A stretch of 64,000 nt of DNA from Bacteroidota bacterium (lineage in GTDB: Bacteria; Bacteroidota; Bacteroidia; Flavobacteriales; Schleiferiaceae): NCBI GenBank assembly GCA_024742495.1, contig JANSYJ010000003.1, forward strand, positions 526,436 through 590,435. Direction: 5' to 3'. How positions within the stretch are numbered: the first letter of the stretch is position 1; each line of letters opens with the position of its first letter. The notes under the pieces were generated by a model, which was not told the DNA's origin, did no database searches, and saw only the letters and a program-made list of their open reading frames with translations. This document shows positions 46,751-56,824 of the stretch, piece by piece. Made by a program: the position numbers and the translations under genes.

Positions 46751-46980
46751 ATTTGTCAATATTTCTTTTACCTTGAAATTCAGGCATTTCGACTTTCAAA
46801 AATGAAATTATACCTAAGTGGCATTTCAGCTAAGCTTAATAGCTGACTGCTCCTTATCAACTAAATAGCTTAATTTTAGGATTGTGATTTAATAGAGTTA
46901 TAAAGGATGAATATTTAGGGCTTAAACATTTAGCAAGCCCTGATTTTATTGAAGCCCAGCTTTTTGTTCCCCTATTTCTC

Positions 46981-49900
46981 TTGCCAATCTTTAGGAGTAA
47001 AAGGAACAATTGGTTTTACCATAATACATTGAATTATACCCTCGACTTTCATATTGACGGCTGCTTAAATTGTGAGTACTTAGACTTAGAAAGGCTTCGC
47101 CAGGCGGGATTTCAAATAGAAAAAGAAGCTAAAATTTGGATAAAGCCAGAACATTGGCTCTTAATTCCTCATACCTTTCATCCGCAGGTTTATTTTGTGC
47201 AGTCAGATTCTGTAGATCATCTTTCAAGCGATCAGGCATTGCGTTCCTGTTATTTGGATGTACTAAGCTTTAGTCTGAGTTTAGCGGAAAATCCCATCAC
47301 CTCGATCTTCGAATCACTAGAAACTGGATGCCTTATTTTTAATGAGATGGGTCAATTGGTTTATAGTAACCTTTCGGCCCATTCCTTTTTAGATCTAAGC
47401 TGCAGAACGCCATTAGGTTTATATACTTCCCAGCACTTTCAATGGACTGATCCTAAAAGTAACAGCAAGTCTTCGCTCCTAGACCTCGGAGAAGCACCTG
47501 CCATTGGAAGTCTAATTGGCCCAAGTGGAAAGCAAAGCCCGCAAGTAAAAGTCCATCGAAAATCATTCAATTGGAAGAAGCATGATTATAAATTACTGGA
47601 ATTCAAACGAATAGAAGATCCCAAGCATAGTCAGAAAGAGCTTCAACAAGATGCCGAAAGAAATAAATTGCTCCTCGAACGCAACTTTGGCGCCTTTTTT
47701 CTCAGTGATGCAAAAGGCATCATTACGCACACCAGCGGGGAAACTCAAAAAATTAGTGGCTATACCTCAAATGAATTAGTAGGTCAAAGTAGCTTCTCAT
47801 TTATTCATCCTGATGATCATCCGCAGAAAGGAATAGCTGTTAATCAAATTAAATCCGAGCCCGAAGCAAGTATAGATTTGCAATATCGCCTTAAGCGTCG
47901 CGACGGCACATATAAATGGGTGGATGCGGTTTTAACGAATCATCTAAGCACTCCCGGAATCAATGCTTATGTTAGTGTTCTTCGGGATATCCATCAACAA
48001 AAAGTTTTAGAGGAACAACTGAGAACCAGTATTCAACGCTTTCAGTGGGCCAGTAAAGCTACCAAGGATGTTATTTGGGATTGGAACTTTAAAGCGGAAA
48101 CAATAGTATGGGGTGAAAACTTGCAACAGGCCTTTGGCTGGCAAGAAGCAGATCTAAACACCACTCAAAAATGGATGGATTGCGTGCATCCCGAAGATCA
48201 TCAAGCCATTGAAGACTCCTTGGAACATTCCTTTGCCAATAACAAGGAAATTTGGGAATGCCATTATCGTTTTCGCTGCTCAGATGGACAATATGCCCAC
48301 ATTTATGATCGAGGTTTTATAGCCCGTGATAAAGATGGTGCGCCAGTCCGACTTATTGGTGCCATGCACGACTATAGTCTAAGGAACCAGCGTGAGAGCG
48401 AATTAAAGTCGGAGCAATTAAAATTTAAGGCCTTATTTGAAGGTTCCTTAATCGGAGTAGCCCAGCTAAATTTAAAAACTCTAAGATGGCAAGAATGCAA
48501 TCAGGCCCTCTTAAATATGCTCGGCTATAAGGCATCCGAATTTAAAGGAATGCTTTTGAGGCAGTTGATAGTTGCCGATCACCTCGACCTTAATAATGAA
48601 ATACTCTCAGACCTTAGAGCGGATAAAAAGGTAAGACCCTATCAAACCATGCTATTGCGAAAAGATGAGGGCAGCACTAAGGTGGTTGTTTCGGCCTTTG
48701 CCTTTTCAGCCCATAATCACAATCCAATTGCCTGGTTTCATTTTCTAGATCTGGGACCCATTGAAGAAAGCAATAAGGCTTTAGTGGAAGCCGAAACGCG
48801 ATTTAGATCCTATATTGAAAAGGCTTCAGATCTCTTTGGCACATTGGATGACAAGGGGCAATTCGACTATATTTCGCCCAATGTAGAACAGCTATTGGGC
48901 TATAGGCCAAATGAAATAGTAGGCGTTGATAATCTCAGTTTAATTCATCCTAAAGATCTGGAGAAAGTGCTGGCCGTTTACGCTAAGGCCTGGTCCAATC
49001 CCATAAAATCTGTTCGAACCGTATTTCGATTTAAACATAAAAACGGGCATTGGCTTTGGCTAGAAGTAAATGGAAGCTTTCAATCTCGAAACAATAGGCT
49101 CAAGGCCTTCCTCAATATTCGTGATATCCAGAAGGAGCATCAAACAGAAGCTGAACTCCGAAAACTTTCTTTGGTGGCTAATAGCACCTCCAATGGTGTG
49201 CTCATCTTAGGTCCACAAATGGAAGTAGAGTGGTTTAATGATAGCTATGCTAAAATGAGCGCCTATAGTTTAGAAGAAGCAAAGGGCAAAAATATGGTTC
49301 AGCTGGTGCATGGACCAATGTCATTAAAACTCACAGAAGGAAAGCTTCAAGAAAATATAGCAAGTGGAAAACCCTTTGTCATTGAAAATATTAATTATCG
49401 TAAAAACGGCGGTGAATACTGGGTTGAGAGTCGAGTAACTCCCATTTTTGACGACGATCAAAAATTAAGCAATTACATCTCTATCGAGATTGATATTAGC
49501 GAGCGCAAGCAAAAGGAAACGAGCTTTCAAAAGAATATGCAGTTAATAGCGGAACAAAATGAAAGACTTCGCAGCTTCGCGCATATCGTATCTCATAATT
49601 TCCGCTCCCATGGCTCTAATATTCAACAGCTAAGCAAGGAGCTTATGGTTACCGGGGATGAGATGCTGAGAGAAGAGCTGCATAAGTTTCTAGATACCAG
49701 CGCCACTGGACTAATGGAAGCCTTGGACGAATTATCTAGTTTACTAAAGGTAGATTCCGCCTCTGACCTGCCTACCGAGGAATTATCGGTATTAGAATAC
49801 TGCGAAAGAGTGCGTCAGATTTTAGCCCGCCAAAGCATGGAGATCAATGCCGAACTGCTTTTTGATATTCCACCAAACTTTAAGGTGCAATTTTATCCAG

Positions 49901-50223
49901 CCTATTTAGAGAGTGTATTGTTTAACTTAATCAGTAATGCCCTACGCTACCACGATCCCGAGAAAGAGCCCTGGGTAAAAGTATGGCTGGAGGATGCACC
50001 TAATTTCACCCGTTTATTTGTGGCTGATAATGGTTTAGGGATTGACATGGAAAAGCATGGAGATGAAATATTTAAATATCGAAAAACCGTTCATGACCAT
50101 CCCGACAGCAGCGGAATTGGACTCTATTTAATTCGTAGTCAGATTGAAAGTTTAGGTGGTGAAATATCATTTAAGAGCCGCCTAGGAGAAGGCAGTACCT
50201 TTTGCATTAGTATTCCCAAATAG
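46981..50223 (+). CDS. Cytoplasmic six-PAS sensor histidine kinase
   Basis: A kinase of about 1080 residues without membrane segments. Six PAS-like domains run over about 105-215, 230-345, 355-475, 480-600, 605-720 and 730-845, each with the FIHPDD- or GY-x-x-x-E-type signatures. The dimerisation helix holds the phospho-accepting H872 in IVSHNFRSH. The ATPase domain shows NLISNALRYHD, DNGLGIDM and SSGIGLYLI. The only near-N-terminal start is TTG at 46981; no ATG occurs in frame for about 100 codons. No response-regulator gene is adjacent. The signal sensed is unknown. Confidence 0.88.
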   Translation: MPIFRSKRNNWFYHNTLNYTLDFHIDGCLNCEYLDLERLRQAGFQIEKEAKIWIKPEHWLLIPHTFHPQVYFVQSDSVDHLSSDQALRSCYLDVLSFSLSLAENPITSIFESLETGCLIFNEMGQLVYSNLSAHSFLDLSCRTPLGLYTSQHFQWTDPKSNSKSSLLDLGEAPAIGSLIGPSGKQSPQVKVHRKSFNWKKHDYKLLEFKRIEDPKHSQKELQQDAERNKLLLERNFGAFFLSDAKGIITHTSGETQKISGYTSNELVGQSSFSFIHPDDHPQKGIAVNQIKSEPEASIDLQYRLKRRDGTYKWVDAVLTNHLSTPGINAYVSVLRDIHQQKVLEEQLRTSIQRFQWASKATKDVIWDWNFKAETIVWGENLQQAFGWQEADLNTTQKWMDCVHPEDHQAIEDSLEHSFANNKEIWECHYRFRCSDGQYAHIYDRGFIARDKDGAPVRLIGAMHDYSLRNQRESELKSEQLKFKALFEGSLIGVAQLNLKTLRWQECNQALLNMLGYKASEFKGMLLRQLIVADHLDLNNEILSDLRADKKVRPYQTMLLRKDEGSTKVVVSAFAFSAHNHNPIAWFHFLDLGPIEESNKALVEAETRFRSYIEKASDLFGTLDDKGQFDYISPNVEQLLGYRPNEIVGVDNLSLIHPKDLEKVLAVYAKAWSNPIKSVRTVFRFKHKNGHWLWLEVNGSFQSRNNRLKAFLNIRDIQKEHQTEAELRKLSLVANSTSNGVLILGPQMEVEWFNDSYAKMSAYSLEEAKGKNMVQLVHGPMSLKLTEGKLQENIASGKPFVIENINYRKNGGEYWVESRVTPIFDDDQKLSNYISIEIDISERKQKETSFQKNMQLIAEQNERLRSFAHIVSHNFRSHGSNIQQLSKELMVTGDEMLREELHKFLDTSATGLMEALDELSSLLKVDSASDLPTEELSVLEYCERVRQILARQSMEINAELLFDIPPNFKVQFYPAYLESVLFNLISNALRYHDPEKEPWVKVWLEDAPNFTRLFVADNGLGIDMEKHGDEIFKYRKTVHDHPDSSGIGLYLIRSQIESLGGEISFKSRLGEGSTFCISIPK

Positions 50224-50269
50224 AATTTGAATTGCTAAAAGCATGAACTACCTTTAACGAAAGAATTAA

Positions 50270-50743
50270 ATGGTGACGAAAATTTTAATGGTCTGCTTGG
50301 GTAATATTTGCCGTTCTCCCCTAGCTGAGGGTATATTACGATCTAAAGTAAATGCTGAAGAGGTAATGGTAGATTCGGCCGGAACCGCCGCTTATCACAT
50401 CGGTGAAGCACCAGATTTACGTTCTATCATGACCGCCCGAAAGCATGGCATAAACATCAGTAAATTGGTGGGTAGGCAGTTTCAGGAATCCGATTTTGAT
50501 GAATTCGATAAGATCTATGTCATGGACCACGCCAATTTAAGTCATGTAATGGGCATGGCTCGCAATGAATCGGATAAGGCAAAGATCGATCTGATTCTAA
50601 ATGAGTTAAGCCCTGGTTCCAATCAAGATGTTCCCGACCCCTATTATGGTGGTGATGAAGGTTTTGAGCAGGTTTATCGCCTTTTGGAAAGTGCCAGCAA
50701 TACAATAGTTGATAAAATAAATGATGGAAGAATCGGAAGCTAA
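50270..50743 (+). CDS. Low-molecular-weight protein tyrosine phosphatase
   Basis: A 157-residue phosphatase. The catalytic P-loop is C9-LGNIC-R15-S, and the general acid lies in DPYYGG near 124. Targets may be tyrosine kinases of exopolysaccharide export, or arginine phosphate (family knowledge). Its 3' end overlaps the methylase gene by 23 bases. As I recall, these two genes follow dnaA directly in other flavobacteria; here the kinase gene intervenes. Confidence 0.93.
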   Translation: MVTKILMVCLGNICRSPLAEGILRSKVNAEEVMVDSAGTAAYHIGEAPDLRSIMTARKHGINISKLVGRQFQESDFDEFDKIYVMDHANLSHVMGMARNESDKAKIDLILNELSPGSNQDVPDPYYGGDEGFEQVYRLLESASNTIVDKINDGRIGS

Positions 50744-51446
50744 ACAGGGTAAAATTTACCTTATTCCTTCATTAATGGGTGAGATAGAGCCCTTGGAAGT
50801 TTTACCCCTTTCGGTAAAAAAGGTATTGGACCTTTGCGATCATTACATTGTTGAAAATGAAAAATCGGCCCGAGCCTTTATTAAGAAGGTTTTTCCTGCT
50901 AAAAATCAGCAGGAGCTGATCCTATACACCACAAACAAATTTTCGGATCCAGCGGATTATCCCGCTTATTTGGAAGCGGCAAGAAAAGGTGAGCATATTG
51001 GCGTTATCTCCGAAGCGGGCGCTCCCGGTATTGCCGACCCTGGTGCGGAAATAGTCAATCTAGCTCATGCCGAAGGGATACGAGTTGTTCCCCTAGTAGG
51101 CCCCTCCTCCATTTTTATGGCCATGATGGCCAGTGGTATGAACGGGCAAAATTTTGCTTTTACAGGTTACCTACCCATCGATAGCCAAGAACGCAAGCGG
51201 GCCATTAAAAACCTCGAAAACCATAGCCGTAAAACAGGGCAAAGTCAAATTTTTATGGAAACCCCTTATCGCAATGAAAAGCTGATGAAGGATTTAATAA
51301 GCATTTGTCATCCGGAGACCCGTTTATGTGTCGCTCGCGAAATAAGTACCCTCCAAGAGTATATCCGAACCCAAACTATTTCGGCCTGGAAGAAAAACCT
51401 GCCCGACCTCGAAAAGAAGCCCAGCATATTTATATTAAGTGCTTAG
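50721..51446 (+). CDS. RsmI-like SAM-dependent methyltransferase (tetrapyrrole methylase fold)
   Basis: A 241-residue methyltransferase of the tetrapyrrole-methylase superfamily. GKIYLIPSLMG at about 10-20, GVISEAGAPGIADPGAE near 94-110 and VPLVGPSSIFMAMMASGMNG are the RsmI-type motifs. RsmI methylates the 2'-O of C1402 in 16S rRNA; this Bacteroidota branch is a divergent relative and may have another substrate. It overlaps the phosphatase gene. Confidence 0.88.
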   Translation: MMEESEAKQGKIYLIPSLMGEIEPLEVLPLSVKKVLDLCDHYIVENEKSARAFIKKVFPAKNQQELILYTTNKFSDPADYPAYLEAARKGEHIGVISEAGAPGIADPGAEIVNLAHAEGIRVVPLVGPSSIFMAMMASGMNGQNFAFTGYLPIDSQERKRAIKNLENHSRKTGQSQIFMETPYRNEKLMKDLISICHPETRLCVAREISTLQEYIRTQTISAWKKNLPDLEKKPSIFILSA

Positions 51447-51463
51447 CCCAATATAAAACGCAT

Positions 51464-51489
51464 AAAAAAGCCCGGATAAAACCGGGCTT
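51464..51489 (-). terminator. Terminator of glyA
   Basis: AAGCCCGG (51468-51475) pairs with CCGGGCTT (51482-51489). On the minus strand a T-run follows, as expected for glyA ending at 51497. It may also stop transcription from the plus-strand methylase. Confidence 0.85.
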
Positions 51490-51496
51490 CTTAGTT

Positions 51497-52780
51497 TTAA
51501 TCATTTCCCCATTTAAAGAGCGGATAGGCCGTCATTAAATCGTTTACCTCTACCGCCACTTGCTCCAAATTGGCCTCATCTTCGAAGTTCGAGATTACTC
51601 GATCAATGAGTTTTGCAACGCTAAGCATATCGGCTTCCTTTAAACCGCGAGTGGTAATTGCCGGTGTTCCAAGGCGGATTCCACTGGTTACGAAAGGTGA
51701 TTTATCATCAAAAGGAACCATGTTTTTATTTACCGTGATATCTGCTTTCACCAAAGCGTTCTCCGCTTCTTTACCGGTAATATTTTTGTTGCGGAGATCA
51801 ATGAGCATGCTGTGATTATCAGTGCCTCCAGAAATAATTTGGTAATCTAAATCTACCAATGCCTGGGCCAAAGCTTTAGCGTTCTTTTGTACCTGGAGAA
51901 TATAATGCATAAACTCATCCTGAAGTGCCTCACCGAAGGCCACCGCCTTAGCCGCAATTACATGTTCCAAAGGACCGCCTTGCGTTCCTGGGAAAACCGC
52001 CGCATTTAATAATTGACTCATCATTTTCACATTTCCCTTTGGCGTTTTCAATCCCCAAGGGTTTTCAAAATCACTGCCCATTAAAATGATTCCTCCACGT
52101 GGACCGCGCAAGGTTTTATGGGTAGTAGATGTTACGATATGGCAATGCGGAAGCGGATCATTAAGCACTCCCTTAGCGATAAGGCCCGCCGGATGAGAAA
52201 TATCTCCTAAAAGTAAGGCGCCTACGCTGTCCGCTATTTCGCGGAAACGGGCATAATCCAAGTCTCTACTGTAAGCGCTAAAGCCACAAATGATAAGGTC
52301 TGGATTTTCAGCTTTGGCAATTTCTGCAATGCGATCGTAGTTTAATCGGCCGGTCTCCTTCTCTACCCCGTAAAAACAAGTTTGAAAAGTTTTACCACTA
52401 AAATTCACCGGTGATCCGTGAGTAAGATGTCCGCCATGCGAAAGATCGAAACCCATGATTTTATCGCCTGGCTTTAAACAAGCGAGGTAAACCGCTGCAT
52501 TGGCCTGAGAACCAGAATGGGGCTGCACATTGGCATATTCCGCTCCAAATAATTCCTTGGCTCTTTCAATGGCTATGGTTTCTACTTCATCAACAACCTC
52601 ACAGCCACCATAATAGCGCTTACCCGGAAAGCCCTCGGCGTACTTATTGGTTAAAACGGAACCCATGGCCTGCATCACTTCATCGCTGGCAAAGTTCTCG
52701 GAAGCAATTAATTCAATTCCTTCGGTTTGTCTTTCACGCTCCTGTTCAATTAGGTCGAATATCAAAGAATCTTTCGGCAT
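51497..52780 (-). CDS. glyA: Serine hydroxymethyltransferase
   Basis: A 427-residue PLP enzyme that interconverts serine and glycine with tetrahydrofolate, supplying one-carbon units. The PLP-binding lysine lies in [14 protein letters not shown] near 223-236, with [31 protein letters not shown] and [13 protein letters not shown] upstream. Length is normal. It is divergent from fahA, sharing a gap of about 73 bases. Confidence 0.97.
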   Translation of the reverse strand: MPKDSLIFDLIEQERERQTEGIELIASENFASDEVMQAMGSVLTNKYAEGFPGKRYYGGCEVVDEVETIAIERAKELFGAEYANVQPHSGSQANAAVYLACLKPGDKIMGFDLSHGGHLTHGSPVNFSGKTFQTCFYGVEKETGRLNYDRIAEIAKAENPDLIICGFSAYSRDLDYARFREIADSVGALLLGDISHPAGLIAKGVLNDPLPHCHIVTSTTHKTLRGPRGGIILMGSDFENPWGLKTPKGNVKMMSQLLNAAVFPGTQGGPLEHVIAAKAVAFGEALQDEFMHYILQVQKNAKALAQALVDLDYQIISGGTDNHSMLIDLRNKNITGKEAENALVKADITVNKNMVPFDDKSPFVTSGIRLGTPAITTRGLKEADMLSVAKLIDRVISNFEDEANLEQVAVEVNDLMTAYPLFKWGND

Positions 52781-52853
52781 AGTATTATTTGTTTAGCTAC
52801 TGATTTTTCTGCGGGACTTAATCTTAGTAATATTGCTCAAAATTAAACCAAAT

Positions 52854-54131
52854 ATGCCAACAGCAAACGACCCTTCGCGTAAGTCTTGGATCGAAGTTCC
52901 AACAAATAGTGACTTTCCAATACAGAATATTCCTTTCGGCGTTTTTTTGGCCAATGACGACCATATTTCAATTGGTACACGAATTGGAGATACCGCTGTG
53001 GATTTAGCCGCCATGCATCAATTGGGCTATTTCGAAGGCATCTCTCTCCCCGAAGATGTTTTCTTACAGGATACTATCAATGACTTTATTACCCTTGGGA
53101 AACCAACAGTTCGACAAGTACGAAACCGCATTGCCGAGGTATTTGATGTGAATAACAGTGGATTGCAAAATCAAGCACAGCATCAAGAGACGATTCTTTT
53201 TCCGGTTGAAGAGCTGCAAATGTTGATGCCGGTATTTATTCAAGACTATACCGACTTTTATTCCAGTCGCGAGCATGCCACAAATGTGGGTGTAATGTTT
53301 AGAGGAAAGGAAAACGCCCTAATGCCCAACTGGTTGCATTTACCGGTGGGCTATCACGGCCGTAGTTCTTCTATCGTTGTATCGGGTGAAAATATACGTC
53401 GACCCATGGGGCAAACCTTGCCTAAAGATGCCGATGCTCCAGTTTTTGGCCCATCGAAACTGATGGATTTCGAATTGGAAATGGCTTTTATTACCACCGA
53501 TGGCAAGCATTTGGGCGAGCGTATTACTGTTGATGAAGCGGAAGACTACCTTTTTGGAATGGTGATCTTTAATGATTGGAGCGCCCGCGATTTGCAAAAA
53601 TGGGAGTATGTGCCCTTAGGACCATTCTTGGGTAAAAACTTTGGCTCTTCCATTTCGCCGTGGATCGTAACCTTTGATGCGCTGGAACCTTATCGTACCG
53701 ATCGCCCTGAGCAAACTGATCCCGCTCCATTGCCCTATTTACAATGCGCTAATAATACCTCCTACGATATTAAACTAGAGGTCTATCTTCAGCCTGAAGG
53801 TGGGGAAGAAACGCGCATCAGCGAAAGCAATCACAAGTATTTATACTGGACCATGGTGCAGCAGTTAGCCCATCATACCGTTAATGGGTGCAATATAAAC
53901 GCAGGCGATTTAATGGCGAGTGGAACCATCTCAGGCCCTGAAGAAAACAACTATGGCTCTATGCTAGAGCTTAGCTGGGCTGGAACCAAAAGCTTAAAAC
54001 TTAAGGATGGTTCGGAGCGTAAATTCCTTTTAGATGGAGATACAGTGATTATGCGCGCCTACTGCGATAATGGTGAGCAAAGAATTGGCTTTGGTGAAGT
54101 ACGCAGTAAAATTTTACCGGCAAAGGCCTAG
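52854..54131 (+). CDS. fahA: Fumarylacetoacetase
   Basis: A 425-residue hydrolase that splits fumarylacetoacetate into fumarate and acetoacetate, the last step of tyrosine breakdown. Landmarks are FYSSREHATNVGVMFR near 130-145, HLPVGYHGRSSSIV near 164-177, FELEMAF, NDWSARDLQKWEYVPLGPF and GTISGPEENNYGSMLELSW. The ATG at 52854 is preferred over a TTG seven codons upstream because it matches the family N-terminus and follows a -7-like TAATATTG. Confidence 0.95.
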   Translation: MPTANDPSRKSWIEVPTNSDFPIQNIPFGVFLANDDHISIGTRIGDTAVDLAAMHQLGYFEGISLPEDVFLQDTINDFITLGKPTVRQVRNRIAEVFDVNNSGLQNQAQHQETILFPVEELQMLMPVFIQDYTDFYSSREHATNVGVMFRGKENALMPNWLHLPVGYHGRSSSIVVSGENIRRPMGQTLPKDADAPVFGPSKLMDFELEMAFITTDGKHLGERITVDEAEDYLFGMVIFNDWSARDLQKWEYVPLGPFLGKNFGSSISPWIVTFDALEPYRTDRPEQTDPAPLPYLQCANNTSYDIKLEVYLQPEGGEETRISESNHKYLYWTMVQQLAHHTVNGCNINAGDLMASGTISGPEENNYGSMLELSWAGTKSLKLKDGSERKFLLDGDTVIMRAYCDNGEQRIGFGEVRSKILPAKA

Positions 54132-54152
54132 AAATTAAAATAGCAATACCAG

Positions 54153-54182
54153 AAGGAGCCCATGGAGGCTCCTTTTTTTTTG
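54153..54182. terminator. Terminator between fahA and the BNR-like gene
   Basis: AAGGAGCC (54153-54160) pairs with GGCTCCTT (54167-54174) and is followed by about eight Ts on the plus strand. Confidence 0.82.
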
Positions 54183-54189
54183 ATTATTC

Positions 54190-55191
54190 TTATTGTAGCA
54201 GTCGCCCTAATCTTCCTTTCGGACCGCTTAACCAATACTGGTCTATACTATAATAAGCTTCATCGCTGAGCTCCCAGCTTTTTCCATTATCAAAACTAAA
54301 AGCACATCCATAGCGAGAACTTAAGAAGATATTAGTGCCCTGCCATTGCACACAAGACCAGTACCGCGACTGTAAGTGTTTTGGAAAGGGAGCTTCGGAC
54401 CAACTATTGCCAAAATCTCTGGAAATAGCCATAGTATTATTACTTAGGGAATCGGCGCGGTAATCTCCGCCAACAACCAGTATATGTCCCTCATCATTTA
54501 AATCTACACTAAAAGCGCCTTTTGAGTTTGCCCCGGAATCTATCGGTAAATCCCGATCTAGACAATTGTTAAAATCTAAGACATATTTAAAAGAAGCGGC
54601 CGCCCCACCCAGCACAATTATAAAGGAACTATCCCCCAGAGCTTTAAGGCAAGTTCCAGAAGCGGCAAAACCGCCTTGGTTTTCATGATTAACTAATCTT
54701 GCAGGCTCACTATTAAACAATTGCCAACTTTGACCATAATCTCGGCTTTGCAAAATATCCAAGGTATAGCCATCGCGAGCATCCGAAAAAGCGAATCCGA
54801 AAGGGCCTTTAAAATCCATCGCATCAAAAAAGATGTCCTCCGATTCATCGCGGTAAACCTCATACCAGCTGTTCCCAGAATTTTCGGTCCTTAGGATTAC
54901 CCCAGGTGAACCGGCACTTAAAATTACCGCCGTGCTATCGTTAAAGGCCTCTATATCGCGCCACATAATACTTTCATATCTGTGTGGACTACGGTCCTCC
55001 CATCCCCCATCTACACTGTAATACCAAACTTCACCTTGGTCGCTGCAAAGCCAAACGCGATTTTCATCCAAGGCCGAAATGCCACGAAAGGAGTTTTCTT
55101 CATTAGGACATTGAAGGCCTTGAAGTTCAAAAGCTTGGGCTAAACCGATGTTTTGAAAATTTAGGAACAAGAATAAGAAGGAATACTTCAT
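54190..55191 (-). CDS. Exported BNR/YCF48-like beta-propeller protein
   Basis: A 333-residue exported protein with a signal ending in LAQA. Repeated Asp-box-like segments are seen: SVDGGWEDR, SGNSWYEV, YGQSWQLF, FGNSWSEA and NGKSWELS. These match BNR or YCF48-type propellers, here about seven blades. In Bacteroidota such proteins are secreted or surface proteins of unknown ligand. No sorting tail is visible. Confidence 0.8.
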   Translation of the reverse strand: MKYSFLFLFLNFQNIGLAQAFELQGLQCPNEENSFRGISALDENRVWLCSDQGEVWYYSVDGGWEDRSPHRYESIMWRDIEAFNDSTAVILSAGSPGVILRTENSGNSWYEVYRDESEDIFFDAMDFKGPFGFAFSDARDGYTLDILQSRDYGQSWQLFNSEPARLVNHENQGGFAASGTCLKALGDSSFIIVLGGAAASFKYVLDFNNCLDRDLPIDSGANSKGAFSVDLNDEGHILVVGGDYRADSLSNNTMAISRDFGNSWSEAPFPKHLQSRYWSCVQWQGTNIFLSSRYGCAFSFDNGKSWELSDEAYYSIDQYWLSGPKGRLGRLLQ

Positions 55192-55273
55192 AAGGAGAAT
55201 CTATTAATAGGACTAAGAGACTTGCAAGAAAACAAAATTCACAGTACTTTCGATGTTGTAACATTGAAATAAG

Positions 55274-56161
55274 ATGAAAAGAAGTAAGTTTTTAAAATCC
55301 AGCATTTTAGGTTTAGCCTCCCTTTCTCTAATGGAACTAAAGGCCCAAGCTAGAGGCGTAAATAAGGACCTAAAACGGCACAAGGCCCTAGACCCTGATT
55401 TAGGATTTAATCACTTACCCAATCCAAAAACTAGCATCATGAAAAATACCCTTCTTATAAAAGCAGATGATCGCGGCAAAGCCAATCATGGTTGGTTAGA
55501 TAGTAAGCACAGCTTTAGTTTCGCGAATTATTACAATCCCGACCGCATGAACTTTGGGGTTCTGCGCGTATTAAACGATGACCATGTAGCGGCTGGAGCA
55601 GGCTTTGGCACTCACCCCCATGAGAATATGGAAATTATAACCATTCCTTTTGAAGGCGATTTAGAACACAAGGACTCTATGGGCACTCAAGAGCAAATTA
55701 AAAGTGGTGATGTTCAAGTGATGAGCGCTGGAACTGGGATTTACCATAGTGAGTACAATGCCAACAAGGATCGGCCGGTGAAGTTTTTCCAAATATGGGT
55801 GGTTCCCAATAAGAGAAATGTGGAGCCTCGCTACGATCAAATTAGCTTGGATCCTTCGAAAATGGATAACCGCTTTATGCAAATCCTGTCGCCAAATGCC
55901 AATGATGAGGGCGTATGGATACATCAGAATGCCTGGTTCGATCTAGGGAAATTTGAAAGCGGTAAAAAGGTGCAACATAAATTAAGGTCGGCTAAAGGCA
56001 ATGGGCTTTTTGCAATGGTAATAGATGGTTCCTTTACTATAAACGGACAGCAGCTAAATAAACGCGACGGATTTGGCCTTTGGGATATAAGTGAAGTGGA
56101 GATTGAAAGTGGAGCAGATCATAGTCAGCTCCTCCTAATGGAAGTGCCAATGCAATTATAA
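55274..56161 (+). CDS. Pirin-family cupin protein with N-terminal leader
   Basis: A 295-residue protein. Residues about 57-295 form a bicupin pirin: DDRGKANHGWLDSKHSFSFANYYNP, then the metal-binding GTHPHENMEII and GTGIYHSEYNA. Pirins are metal-containing and some have quercetinase activity. Unlike typical pirins it starts 55 residues before the domain with a basic, hydrophobic segment (KRSKFLKSSILGLASLSL) that looks like an export signal. M56 is an alternative start giving a normal pirin. Confidence 0.88.
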   Translation: MKRSKFLKSSILGLASLSLMELKAQARGVNKDLKRHKALDPDLGFNHLPNPKTSIMKNTLLIKADDRGKANHGWLDSKHSFSFANYYNPDRMNFGVLRVLNDDHVAAGAGFGTHPHENMEIITIPFEGDLEHKDSMGTQEQIKSGDVQVMSAGTGIYHSEYNANKDRPVKFFQIWVVPNKRNVEPRYDQISLDPSKMDNRFMQILSPNANDEGVWIHQNAWFDLGKFESGKKVQHKLRSAKGNGLFAMVIDGSFTINGQQLNKRDGFGLWDISEVEIESGADHSQLLLMEVPMQL

Positions 56162-56174
56162 TATGGATTCCTGA

Positions 56175-56206
56175 AAAAGCCCGTCTGGTATTCCATGCGG
56201 GCTTTT
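56175..56206 (+). terminator. Terminator after the pirin gene
   Basis: AAAAGCCCG (56175-56183) pairs with CGGGCTTTT (56198-56206). It overlaps the start of a longer frame for the next gene, which supports the downstream ATG at 56243. Confidence 0.75.
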
Positions 56207-56242
56207 AAGGCTCTATCCACAAATGTTTTATTAATTCGCAAT

Positions 56243-56824
56243 ATGGCTCCAAACTTAGATCAGACGTATTGGGAAATGCGTTACCAAAACAAAAATACCC
56301 CTTGGGATATGGGTATGGCCTCCCCTCCTTTGATTAAGTATTTTGAAAGTCAGCCGCTTTCCTCCAAAATTTTAATTCCCGGTGCGGGTCAGGCTTGGGA
56401 AGCCAAATGGCTTTACGAGCAAGGCTTTGAGAATATTAGCGTATTGGATCTAAGCGAAAGTGCTTTAGCCTTGGCTCAAGAAAAATTTGATGAGCCCCAT
56501 AAACTCAATTGGCTGCTTGCTGACTTCTTTCAGCACCAGGGCCAATACGATCTTATTATGGAGCAAACCTTCTTCTGTGCCCTTGACCCCAATCTTAGAG
56601 CCGATTATGCCTTAAAAATGAAAGAGCTCCTAAAGCCTGGAGGCCGATTATTTGGCTTGCTCTTTAATTTTCCGCTTAGCGATGATGGTCCACCCTTTGG
56701 AGGCTCACTCGAAGAATATCAGCAACTCTTTGAAAAGCATTTTAAAATTGCCCACTTAGAGCCGAGCTATAATTCTATCAAGCCAAGGTCGGGAAAAGAG
56801 ATTTTCATAGAGCTGATTGCTTGA
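56243..56824 (+). CDS. TPMT-like SAM-dependent methyltransferase
   Basis: A 193-residue methyltransferase of the thiopurine S-methyltransferase type. YWEMRYQNKNTPWDMGMASPPL at the N-terminus is the family signature; PGAGQAWEAKWLYEQGF is the cofactor site. Such enzymes methylate thiols, selenium, halides or unknown small molecules. The ATG at 56243 is chosen because an upstream ATG lies inside the pirin terminator. A phosphoribosyltransferase gene follows. Confidence 0.88.
   Translation: MAPNLDQTYWEMRYQNKNTPWDMGMASPPLIKYFESQPLSSKILIPGAGQAWEAKWLYEQGFENISVLDLSESALALAQEKFDEPHKLNWLLADFFQHQGQYDLIMEQTFFCALDPNLRADYALKMKELLKPGGRLFGLLFNFPLSDDGPPFGGSLEEYQQLFEKHFKIAHLEPSYNSIKPRSGKEIFIELIA

Noticed and set aside
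46918..46940. GGGCTT/AAGCCC inverted repeat before the histidine kinase gene
   Set aside because: Short stem, 11-base loop and no T-run; dnaA already has a good terminator upstream. A regulatory role cannot be supported.
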